From JADFRG01 sp964590515 (GTDB lineage Bacteria; Chloroflexota; Anaerolineae; Anaerolineales; E44-bin32), in assembly GCA_964590515.1 (NCBI GenBank), contig CAZPZD010000014.1:1-49718 (forward strand): a stretch of 49,718 nt of DNA. The letters are read 5' to 3'. Position 1 is the first letter of the stretch. Each line of letters opens with the position of its first letter. Below, one piece after another: positions 1 through 7,135 of this stretch. Below the pieces are notes generated by a model. It saw only the letters and a program-made list of their open reading frames with translations, had not been told where the DNA came from and made no database searches. The translations under genes were made by a program, and so were the position numbers.

Positions 1-499
1 CCAGGTAGAGCTTCTCGACCTCCCGGCGTCGGAACTGCTGCTGCAGATCCTTGAGAGCCTCATGGGACTTCGCGACCACCATCACGCCGGAGGTGTCCTT
101 GTCCAAGCGATGCACGATCCCGGGCCGACTCGCATCGCCGACCGCTTCGATTTCAGGTGCGTGGGCCAATGCGGCGTGCACCAGAGTAAGTTGCGGGTGG
201 CCGGCGCCGGGATGGACGACCATCCCCGCCGGCTTGTTGATCACAAGGAGAGAGTCGTTCTCATACAAGATTTCCAGCGGTATGGACTGAGGGCGGAGCC
301 GGGTCTCCGCCGGCGGCAGCGGAGCGACCCGGATGACGTCATCCGGCCCGACTGAAAACCCCGGCTTTCGTACCGTGCGCCCATTGACCTTGACCCAGCC
401 ATCCCGGATCAGGCCTTGGACTTTTGCCCGAGACAAACCCGGCAACTGGGAGACCAACTTCCGATCGAGCCGATCGGCGGCCTTCAACCTCAAGTCCAT
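1..499 (-). CDS. rluD: RluA/RluD-family 23S rRNA pseudouridine synthase, 3' part cut by window edge
   Basis: This protein is expected to convert specific uridines of 23S rRNA to pseudouridine in the cytoplasm. Translating the minus strand from an ATG at 499 gives an S4-like RNA-binding segment (about residues 5-55, with LSRAKVQGLIRDGWVKVNG). The catalytic domain starts next, with VINKPAGMVVHPG, and carries the RluA-family signature HRLDKDTSG, whose Asp is the catalytic residue. The C-terminal half lies outside the window, so the gene is partial for that reason and not broken. It starts 50 bp after the lspA stop in the same direction, in the order ileS-lspA-rluD, which is a common bacterial arrangement. 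The family is certain. The exact target (RluD versus another RluA-type site) is inferred from the S4 domain. Confidence 0.9.
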   Translation of the reverse strand, partial: MDLRLKAADRLDRKLVSQLPGLSRAKVQGLIRDGWVKVNGRTVRKPGFSVGPDDVIRVAPLPPAETRLRPQSIPLEILYENDSLLVINKPAGMVVHPGAGHPQLTLVHAALAHAPEIEAVGDASRPGIVHRLDKDTSGVMVVAKSHEALKDLQQQFRRREVEKLYL

Positions 500-549
500 T
501 GATTCTCGCCAAACAACGGCTGCCCAATCGGCGGGTTGTGCCCTGCGGG

Positions 550-1071
550 CTAACCGGGAGTGTGCTCGATTTCGGCGAGCGAGTCCTCGGGCTCCGCCGG
601 CAGCCGCTTCTGCAGCAGCATTGACCCCAAGAGGATCGCCACCCCGATGGAGATGCTGGCATCGGCCAGGTTGAAGACCGGAAAACTGCCGACCGAAATC
701 AGATCGGTCACCCGGCCGGCCTGCAGGAGCCGATCGATCAGGTTGCCCACCGCCCCACCGAGCTGCAGGGCCAGCGCGATCCGGAGAGCTCGTTGCTCGA
801 GAGGCACCCGCGGGTAGTAGTAGATGATCGCAGCGGAGACCAGGATCGCCACGACGGTGAAGAATGGCGCCCCATCTTGGAAGATCCCGAAGGCTGCCCC
901 GGTGTTGTCGGAATGGACCAGCCGGGCATACGGGGCGAGCCACTCCCAAGGCGACCAGGTATCCCCGGGTGCCAGGCGATTGCGGAGCAGAACCTTGCTC
1001 CACTGATCCAACGCGACGACGAACCCGCTGATTCCAACCAGACCCAGATAGTTTCGTGCCAGCTCAACCAT
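550..1071 (-). CDS. lspA: Lipoprotein signal peptidase (signal peptidase II)
   Basis: A 173-residue integral membrane aspartic protease that removes signal peptides from prolipoproteins after diacylglyceryl modification. About four hydrophobic segments are visible. The conserved NTGAAFG block is near residue 56, and the two catalytic aspartates fall in GAVGNLIDR (D113) and FNLADASI (D137), so all family signatures are intact. Length is typical. It follows ileS after 94 bp and precedes rluD. A likely substrate is the M23 lipoprotein at 6010-7131. An AGGAA stretch three bases before the ATG is a close ribosome-binding site and lies in a small palindrome. The hydrophilic C-terminal tail (about 20 residues, rich in Glu) is not part of the catalytic fold. 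Confidence 0.95.
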   Translation of the reverse strand: MVELARNYLGLVGISGFVVALDQWSKVLLRNRLAPGDTWSPWEWLAPYARLVHSDNTGAAFGIFQDGAPFFTVVAILVSAAIIYYYPRVPLEQRALRIALALQLGGAVGNLIDRLLQAGRVTDLISVGSFPVFNLADASISIGVAILLGSMLLQKRLPAEPEDSLAEIEHTPG

Positions 1072-1096
1072 AGGTTCCTGAACCTGAAAGCTTTCG

Positions 1097-1102
1097 ATTG
1101 TA
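1097..1102 (-). promoter_or_regulatory. Candidate -10 element for lspA-rluD
   Basis: On the minus strand a TACAAT followed by CG lies 25 bp before the lspA ATG, in the 94-bp ileS-lspA gap. The hexamer-plus-C pattern matches other promoters in this window. No convincing -35 is seen, so lspA may equally be read through from ileS. Confidence 0.35.
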
Positions 1103-1165
1103 TCCTAGCCGGGCTGCATTGGGTGCGGACCCGTGGCCCGCCGGCTCCGAGGTCCGCGGTAAAGC

Positions 1166-4100
1166 TTATTCCGGCTTGGCCCGCGACAATCCAAGCCTCG
1201 CTCGCTCGGCATCGAACGAGTAGTCCTCCTGCGCATCCCCGCCGGGGAGTTCAACCGAATCAAGACTGAGGGCCAGGGTTTCGGCTGTGACGTAGTCGCG
1301 GAAAGCCTCGACCGCGGTGGCCAGGTCGGGGGTCGAAGCGTGCTGGATGTGAATCCGGTCGTCGACCGCGAAGCCGGCCTGTTTGCGAAGTTCCTGAACT
1401 CTGCGTACAAACTCTCGGGCCAAGCCTTCGTTCCGCAGCTCGGCATCGATTTCGACAACCAAGGCGGCCAGATAAGGGCCCTCGGCCGCGGTCGAGTATC
1501 CCGCCTTCGGCGACACGATCAGCTCGAGTTCGGAGGGCAGCAGCTCAATCGGTTGGCCTTCGACGGTGACTGCCAACGGATCACCCTGAGCTAACAATTG
1601 AACGAACTTTTCGCCGGCGAGTTGTTGAACCGCTTTCCGGATCGCGGGAAAACGTGCCCCGTATTTTTGACCGAGCTGTTTCGGGAGGGCCTTGAGCTGG
1701 AATTGAGCGGCTTCACCGGCCACATCGAGCAGTCGCACAGATTTGACGTTCAACTCTTCTGCGATCAACTTGGCGAACTGAAGCACCGTATCCCGCTCAG
1801 AGCGGTCGCGGACGGTAAAGGCTGCCTCCGACAATGGCTGGCGAAGCCGCACTCCGGCCTGGTTGCGGGCGGAATGCCCGAGGGAGACCAGCCGCTTGAC
1901 GAGCCGCATCTGGTCGGTTAGACCAGGGTCGGCGTGGCTCGGATCAGGCTCGGGCCAACTGCAGTGGTGGACGCTCTCGGGCGCCTCGGAATCGACTCCC
2001 CGGACCAAGTTCTGATAGATCACTTCAGACACAAAAGGAACGAAGGGCGCCAACACTTTCACCAGCGTGACCAGCACTCCGTAAAGGGTCTGGTAGGCGT
2101 CGGCCTTGTCGGAATCGCTCCCCGGCCCAGCTCCCGTCTTCGCCCAGAAGCGTCGCCGACTGCGGCGCAGGTACCAATTGCTCAGGTCATCCAGGAATTC
2201 ATTCACCCGGGCGGTGGCAGAGTTGGGTTCGTACCGCTCGAGCGCTGAGCTGACTGCCTCCGTGAGTTCGCAGAGCCGGGCTCGGATCCAGCGGTCCAGG
2301 ATTACAGTTGAGGTAGGGCGATCCCGGCCGGGCTGCCAGCCGTCGATGGCGGCGTAGGTCACCAAGAAGCTGTAGACGTTCCATAGGGGCAGCAGAAAAC
2401 TGCGCCGGACTTCATCGGCCCGCTGGTAACCGAAGAGCAGATCTCTTTCCGGATGGTGGTCGCAGTACAGCCAGCGCATGACGTCGACCCCCATCTTGTC
2501 CGCCGCCTCGTTGAACTCGATGGAGTTTCCCCACGACTTGTGCATGGCCCGGCCGTCTTCGGCGACCAGGGTGGCATAGGAAAAGACGTTCTTGAAAGGC
2601 GCCCTGCGTTCGAGCACCGTGCTCATTGCTAGCAGGCTGTAGAACCAATTTCGAAATTGCCCGGGGAAGCTCTCGCTGATCAGATCTGCCGGGAACCACT
2701 TCCTCCAGTACTCTCGATCCTGGTTGTAGCTCAGGGTGCTCATCGCCACGATCCCCGCATCCAGCCAAGGATTCCCAACATCCGGAATTCGGTCGACCGG
2801 CTTACCACACTCTTGACAGGCGATCCGCACCGCATCGATGTATGGCCGATGAGGGGTGTGCCCCTGGAACTGCTCCCAACCGGCAATCGCCCGCTGCTCG
2901 AGCTCCGCCTTGCTCCCTAGCACTTCAAAGTTGGCGCACTCTTTGCATTCGTAGATCGGCAGCGCCAGCCCCCAATAGCGTTTCTTCGAGATCATCCAGT
3001 CCTGCATGTTGCGCAGCCAGTCCAGCTCCCGATCAAACCCGAAGCTCGGGTACCAATGGGTTTGATCGATGACCGCCTCCATCATCTGATAGCGAAGGTT
3101 GCCCTGCTTTTCCTGTTCGCTGACTTCCGCGTACGGCTTTTCGAGCTGCGCACCCATGGAGATGAACCATTCGTCCACTAACCGAAAAACCAGCTGCTCG
3201 CCGCAGCGCCAGCAGACCGGGTAGCGGTGGAGGTAGTCACGCCGACTATAGGCCAGGCTCCGCTTCACCAGATCTTCATAGATCGGCCCGGCCGTTTCCG
3301 AGACCGGCATTCCGCTTAGCCAACCGAACCCATCCATAAAGACGCCTGATTCATTGAGGGGAGCGATCACCGGCAGTCCGTACCGCTTGCCCAACTGATA
3401 GTCTTCTGCGCCGGCGCCCGGGGCAATGTGGACGATCCCGGTTCCCTCGGCCTCGCTAACCTGCTCCCAGAGGATCACTCGGTGGGCGAGCGGCGATCCG
3501 CTCTCGACCTGGGCCGGCAGCTCATCGAAGGGACCCTGGTAGCGCCAACCTTCCAGCGCGGCTCCTTTCAGTTCGGCCTCCACCTGATACTCACCGACTA
3601 GATTCCCCACGGTGCCTTTGCTCAGATAGAACACTTCCTCCCCCTGCCGCACCCGCAAGTAGTCGAGCTCTGGCCCGACCGCAGCGGCCACGTTGCTGGT
3701 CAGGGTCCAGGGCGTGGTGGTCCATACCAGCAGGCTCTCGCCCGGACGCTCCAGCAACGGCAAACGCAGGGTCAGGCCGGGATGGGTGAGCTCTTGATAG
3801 CCCTCGGTGACGATTTCGTGTTGAGAGAGGCCGGTGCCGCAGCGGCCGCACCACGGCATCACATCCCGGCCCTTGTAGATCCAGCCTCGGTCGTAGCAGG
3901 ATTTCAAGACCGACCAGATGGTGTAGTTGTTCTCATCGGAGAAGGTAAAGTAGGATCCGCCAAGCTTCGGCAGTCCCAGTTGGCCAACCAGGGTCTCAAC
4001 CGTCCCCTCCACCCGCCCTCCCGGGCCGTCGACGGCGAGCGGCGCACTTGGATCCTTGGCGAGCCGATCCTTCAGCTCTCGCAGCCAGGCCGGACGATCC

Positions 4101-4531
4101 CAGTCCATCCAGTAGCCCAGCCGAACGCTCTGTTCTGTCTGGACCGCCGCGAATTCAAGCACTCGCTGCTTGCACAGCACGACGAAGTCTGCCAGGCCAA
4201 ACTTCTCGATGTCTCGCTTGGTCTTGAAGCCTCGTTCGCGTTCGACCTCTACTTCTACCCACAGCCCCTGGCAGTCGAATCCGTTTTGGAAACGAGTCTG
4301 GTAACCCTGCATCGACTTGAATCGCTGAAATAGATCTTTGTAAGTCCGGCCCCAGCCATGGTGCACCCCCATCGGGTTGTTGGCGGTGATCGGGCCGTCG
4401 ATGAACGACCAGGTCGGGGCGTTGTGGCGCAGCTCACGCAGGCGCTGGAAGGCGCGGGTCTCCTCCCAGAACTTGAGAATATGGTGCTCCTGCGCCACGA
4501 AGTCGACCTTACTTGGAACCGGTTTGAACAC
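1166..4531 (-). CDS. ileS: Isoleucyl-tRNA synthetase, type-2-like with GXHH active-site motif
   Basis: A 1121-residue class Ia aminoacyl-tRNA synthetase that charges tRNA-Ile in the cytoplasm. The start is a GTG at 4531, preceded at 5 nt by GGAGGAG. The catalytic core opens with DGPITANNPMGVHHGWGRTYKD-like sequence. The usual HXGH signature is replaced by GVHH (residues 55-58), with six residues to the conserved KD as in normal enzymes. The KMSKS loop is AMHKS (MHKS at 663-666). The CP1 editing insert includes a GWxxGxxPVSETAGP-like segment, and Cys pairs (CGRCG, CWRCG, CKEC, CQEC) suggest zinc sites. An anticodon-binding domain follows and the C-terminal region resembles the extension of type-2 IleRS. 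It sits upstream of lspA and rluD. A GXHH swap has been linked in some IleRS2 enzymes to extreme mupirocin resistance. Identity as IleRS is firm; the resistance phenotype is inference. Confidence 0.96.
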   Translation of the reverse strand: MFKPVPSKVDFVAQEHHILKFWEETRAFQRLRELRHNAPTWSFIDGPITANNPMGVHHGWGRTYKDLFQRFKSMQGYQTRFQNGFDCQGLWVEVEVERERGFKTKRDIEKFGLADFVVLCKQRVLEFAAVQTEQSVRLGYWMDWDRPAWLRELKDRLAKDPSAPLAVDGPGGRVEGTVETLVGQLGLPKLGGSYFTFSDENNYTIWSVLKSCYDRGWIYKGRDVMPWCGRCGTGLSQHEIVTEGYQELTHPGLTLRLPLLERPGESLLVWTTTPWTLTSNVAAAVGPELDYLRVRQGEEVFYLSKGTVGNLVGEYQVEAELKGAALEGWRYQGPFDELPAQVESGSPLAHRVILWEQVSEAEGTGIVHIAPGAGAEDYQLGKRYGLPVIAPLNESGVFMDGFGWLSGMPVSETAGPIYEDLVKRSLAYSRRDYLHRYPVCWRCGEQLVFRLVDEWFISMGAQLEKPYAEVSEQEKQGNLRYQMMEAVIDQTHWYPSFGFDRELDWLRNMQDWMISKKRYWGLALPIYECKECANFEVLGSKAELEQRAIAGWEQFQGHTPHRPYIDAVRIACQECGKPVDRIPDVGNPWLDAGIVAMSTLSYNQDREYWRKWFPADLISESFPGQFRNWFYSLLAMSTVLERRAPFKNVFSYATLVAEDGRAMHKSWGNSIEFNEAADKMGVDVMRWLYCDHHPERDLLFGYQRADEVRRSFLLPLWNVYSFLVTYAAIDGWQPGRDRPTSTVILDRWIRARLCELTEAVSSALERYEPNSATARVNEFLDDLSNWYLRRSRRRFWAKTGAGPGSDSDKADAYQTLYGVLVTLVKVLAPFVPFVSEVIYQNLVRGVDSEAPESVHHCSWPEPDPSHADPGLTDQMRLVKRLVSLGHSARNQAGVRLRQPLSEAAFTVRDRSERDTVLQFAKLIAEELNVKSVRLLDVAGEAAQFQLKALPKQLGQKYGARFPAIRKAVQQLAGEKFVQLLAQGDPLAVTVEGQPIELLPSELELIVSPKAGYSTAAEGPYLAALVVEIDAELRNEGLAREFVRRVQELRKQAGFAVDDRIHIQHASTPDLATAVEAFRDYVTAETLALSLDSVELPGGDAQEDYSFDAERARLGLSRAKPE

Positions 4532-4589
4532 TCACTCCTCCACTTGGATCATCAATCGTTTGTCAGTCCGGTCCTTGTTCGTGCAAATG

Positions 4590-4620
4590 AAAAGCTCCCG
4601 TCCGTGTCAGGGACGAGAGC
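4590..4620 (-). terminator. Intrinsic terminator-like hairpin between RNase H gene and ileS
   Basis: Read on the minus strand: a 10-bp stem (GCTCTCGTCC / GGACGGGAGC, one GU pair), a 7-nt loop and then TTTTC. It lies 60 bp after the RNase H stop and 58 bp before the ileS GTG. It could end the upstream operon or act as an attenuator of ileS. No T-box sequence (TGG-ACC core) is seen beside it. Confidence 0.7.
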
Positions 4621-4679
4621 CAGTGCGCTCCTTCGCTGCCTTTGGATCGAGCGGATTATCGCATGTGGCTGGCGGCAGG

Positions 4680-5090
4680 TCAATGTCCGAGCACTCGTAC
4701 GGTGACTGCTCGGGGTTGATGAATGAATTCGACTCGCCCGAATTGGTCGATCAGCCGTCGGGCCCGGGAATGAAGCCGGCGCAGCTCCGGATCCTTGACT
4801 CTCCACTCTCCCGACAGCTGGTTCAACACCAGCTGGCTGTCCCCGCGCAGCTCTACCGCCACGGATTGCAGATCGAGTTTGCCTTTGCGCGCCCACGAAA
4901 GGAGACCTTCCAGACCGGCAATCAACGCCTGGTACTCGGCCTGGTTGTTGGTGCCATAGCCGAATTTGAGGCGGGTTGGGGGAAGGTCTTTCCCCCGACC
5001 CGGTGAGAGTCGGAATGACCCGTACGCATGGCCTGGGTTCCCGAGGCTGCCTCCATCGAAGGTAAGCACCACCGGGCGGCTCGCAACCAT
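4680..5090 (-). CDS. RNase HI-family protein (reverse-transcriptase-like RNase H fold)
   Basis: A protein of about 136 residues with the RNase H fold, which cuts the RNA strand of RNA:DNA hybrids. The first three acidic catalytic residues are visible: FDGGSLGNPG (D12), NNQAEYQALIAGL (E52) and LRGDSQLVLNQLSG (D84). The family's fourth residue, an Asp in a C-terminal A-D-x-L-A motif, is not present, because the frame ends with FIHQPRAVTVRVLGH. Shifting the frame after FIH would give a short tail containing ECSDIDL, so either a frameshift or a truly shortened enzyme is possible. The ATG at 5090 is preferred because it lies 2 bp after the upstream metallo-hydrolase stop. A start at 5114 would overlap that gene. 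The two genes probably form one transcript, followed by the hairpin at 4590-4620. Confidence 0.8.
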   Translation of the reverse strand: MVASRPVVLTFDGGSLGNPGHAYGSFRLSPGRGKDLPPTRLKFGYGTNNQAEYQALIAGLEGLLSWARKGKLDLQSVAVELRGDSQLVLNQLSGEWRVKDPELRRLHSRARRLIDQFGRVEFIHQPRAVTVRVLGH

Positions 5091-5092
5091 TT

Positions 5093-5929
5093 TCAGCCGA
5101 CCCTTCGGTACCATTTCCGAAGGAGAGCGATCAGATTGCGAGTGTGCAGCTCGGGGGCGAGCCCGTTCATCAGGATTCGGCGCTTGCCGCACTGCTCGAC
5201 GTCGATCGCTCGAAGGTATGCTTCGGGGTCCTTCAGCCTCGCCGCCTTGCGGACGTGGCGCCGGATGGCTCCCAAGTATGCGAGATTGGAGCGCACCGCT
5301 GCGTTGACCTCCCCTCGCATCACCGATTCGCCGTGTCCCTGAACCAGATTCTCCAACTTCATCCGGGGGATGGACTTCAGGCTGGACACCATCTGATCGT
5401 AGTCGCCATCCGCCAGGGTAGGAATGGGCATCATGACATCGCCCGAGAAGAGCACCCGGTCTTCAGCAACGAGCACCCCTACCCCATCCGCACTGTGTCC
5501 CGGCAAAGGCAGGACTTGGAGCGCACGTCGACCAACCCGAATCGTGGCCCGCCCACTCAAGAACGTCACCTCTGGGACCTTCAGGCGAATGTCCTTCAAT
5601 TCCGGGTTTGCAGCCTTGGCGATTTCCAAAGCCTGCCGACCCCTGGCCTCGAGATACTCCCGGCAGAGGGCGTGGGCCAAGATCGTTGCCCGGGGGAAAA
5701 AGCTGTTACCTAACGTGTGATCGGTGTGGTGATGGGTGTTGATGATGTAGCGGACCGGCCTGCCCAGCCGATCCTCCAGGAAACTCTTAAGCTCGAGGAT
5801 CTCCTCTGGGTATGCCAGGGTGTCGATCAGCACCGACCAATCCGGGCCGACGACTGCGCCCGCATTGACTTGAGCATAGATCTCGCTGGTGAAGACGTAT
5901 ACGTTATCGGAGACGCGCTCGCGCAGCAA
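5093..5929 (-). CDS. Metallo-beta-lactamase-fold hydrolase
   Basis: A 278-residue cytoplasmic member of the MBL superfamily, with no signal peptide. The binuclear metal site is intact: HHHTDH (H66, H68, D70, H71), then PGHSADG (second-metal His), FSGD (bridging Asp) and a late GHGE. This pattern fits glyoxalase II-like or quinoprotein-relay-like hydrolases and not a true beta-lactamase. The substrate cannot be read from the sequence. The last 80 residues are helical and basic. The start is TTG at 5929, about 18 nt after a predicted transcription start. The RNase H gene follows after 2 bp, so the two are probably co-transcribed. No functional link to RNA metabolism is shown beyond this adjacency. 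Confidence 0.85.
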   Translation of the reverse strand: MLRERVSDNVYVFTSEIYAQVNAGAVVGPDWSVLIDTLAYPEEILELKSFLEDRLGRPVRYIINTHHHTDHTLGNSFFPRATILAHALCREYLEARGRQALEIAKAANPELKDIRLKVPEVTFLSGRATIRVGRRALQVLPLPGHSADGVGVLVAEDRVLFSGDVMMPIPTLADGDYDQMVSSLKSIPRMKLENLVQGHGESVMRGEVNAAVRSNLAYLGAIRRHVRKAARLKDPEAYLRAIDVEQCGKRRILMNGLAPELHTRNLIALLRKWYRRVG

Positions 5930-5953
5930 TCCGTCAGGCCCCAGCGAGTGTGA

Positions 5954-5983
5954 AGAATATCACGACCGGCAGCAGCCAGTCAA
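5954..5983 (-). promoter_or_regulatory. Promoter for the MBL hydrolase-RNase H operon
   Basis: On the minus strand TTGACT (5978-5983), an 18-nt spacer and TATTCT (5954-5959), with TG one base before the -10 giving an extended -10. The expected transcription start is about 18 nt before the TTG start codon. Confidence 0.6.
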
Positions 5984-6009
5984 GTTTGTTTTACATAAGT
6001 AATGGTTGG

Positions 6010-7131
6010 TTAGGGATACGGGGGAATTAACGAGAGCGCGGCGTGGCTCTGTGGCTCGATGGTTAGGCCCTGTCGACCCTGGAAGCGGACGAAATTGGTC
6101 TGGCCGGGATAGACGTACATGAATGCCGAATAGGATCGCCCCAGGAACAAGATCTCGAGCTGGTAGGGGCCGGCCGGCAGGTCTCCGATCACAAAGTTCT
6201 CTTGGTAATACGGGTCCGAATTCACCGTGCCAAGCGCATAGGTCCACACTTCCCAAGTCTGCTCGGTCTCCACCGACTTGACCTGGACCCGAAACTCGGG
6301 CAGGTCACGGCCATACGTGTCTGTCACTCTCCCCGCCAGCACACCCCACCCTTCGGCGGGTACCATCCACAGCTCGGGATTCTGGGTCGCAAAGTATCGG
6401 TTTTCACCCTCCCGGACTTCGAAGTGCAGGTGGGGGCCGCTGGCGTGACCGGTATCCCCGACGGTCCCAATCTGCTCGCCGGCATTCACCCGCTGGCCCG
6501 GCCACACGACCGTGGACGAGAGGTGGGCATAGGTCGTGTAAAGCAGCTGCTGCTCATGGCCAAAATCATGCCGGATCGCAACGGCTAGGCCATACGGATC
6601 CTTAAGATCGAATACCCCCCGGTAGAGGCCATACCCGACCCAGGTTACCTCGCCGTCCCCGGCCGCCAACACGGGCGTGTCGCGCTTTGCGCCAAGATCC
6701 ACCCCGGTATGGATGGTCTCCTCCCCGAAGGCCGTGCTGCCGTAGCGGTAGCGTGGATTCGGCCAGTTGACCTCCCCCGAGGGAACCGGGCGGGCGAAGT
6801 AGTAGTGGTCGGTCGGGCGAATTGCGAGCGGGATGGCATAGGGGGGTGGACGCCAATCGGAGACCGGGTTCGGAACGGCCTCCGGCAGGTCAATAAGAGA
6901 TTGAGTGGCGGCCGGCTGCAGGGCCGGGCCGTCAGCCGGCAAAGCTGCCGGGACGGTCGGGGCAGCCTCTTCGGAGAGTCGGCCGGCGATCGGCAGCGGC
7001 TCCGGTGGAAGGGGCTGGCTCGAGGCGCATCCAGAAAGCAATAAGAGCATCAGGCCGGCGATCACAGGCGCCGGCAGAATCCACAGGTTTTTCTTGTCTA
7101 GGCCCAAGGCAAGATCGATGACTCGCCGCAT
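6010..7131 (-). CDS. M23 (LytM-type) metallopeptidase lipoprotein
   Basis: A 373-residue exported peptidoglycan endopeptidase or LytM-factor homologue. The N-terminus has a basic stretch, a hydrophobic core and the lipobox LLSGC, with C35 as the lipidated residue. A Pro/Ala-rich linker follows (about 36-100). The M23 domain has the zinc ligands HTGVDLG (H141, D145) and HLHF (H234, H236), so it looks catalytically competent. The last 120 residues form a beta-rich domain with GRVTDTYGRDLP, like a carboxypeptidase-regulatory or prealbumin-like fold. It starts 4 bp after the stop of the beta-propeller protein, so both are made from one mRNA. LspA at 550-1071 would process it. The role is inferred as cell-wall remodelling at the outer face of the membrane. 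Confidence 0.9.
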   Translation of the reverse strand: MRRVIDLALGLDKKNLWILPAPVIAGLMLLLLSGCASSQPLPPEPLPIAGRLSEEAAPTVPAALPADGPALQPAATQSLIDLPEAVPNPVSDWRPPPYAIPLAIRPTDHYYFARPVPSGEVNWPNPRYRYGSTAFGEETIHTGVDLGAKRDTPVLAAGDGEVTWVGYGLYRGVFDLKDPYGLAVAIRHDFGHEQQLLYTTYAHLSSTVVWPGQRVNAGEQIGTVGDTGHASGPHLHFEVREGENRYFATQNPELWMVPAEGWGVLAGRVTDTYGRDLPEFRVQVKSVETEQTWEVWTYALGTVNSDPYYQENFVIGDLPAGPYQLEILFLGRSYSAFMYVYPGQTNFVRFQGRQGLTIEPQSHAALSLIPPYP

Positions 7132-7135
7132 GGGT

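Noticed and set aside
4532..4679. T-box riboswitch upstream of ileS
   Set aside because: The terminator-like stem looks the part, but the conserved T-box bulge and a specifier loop are absent and the upstream gene ends only about 60 bp before the stem.
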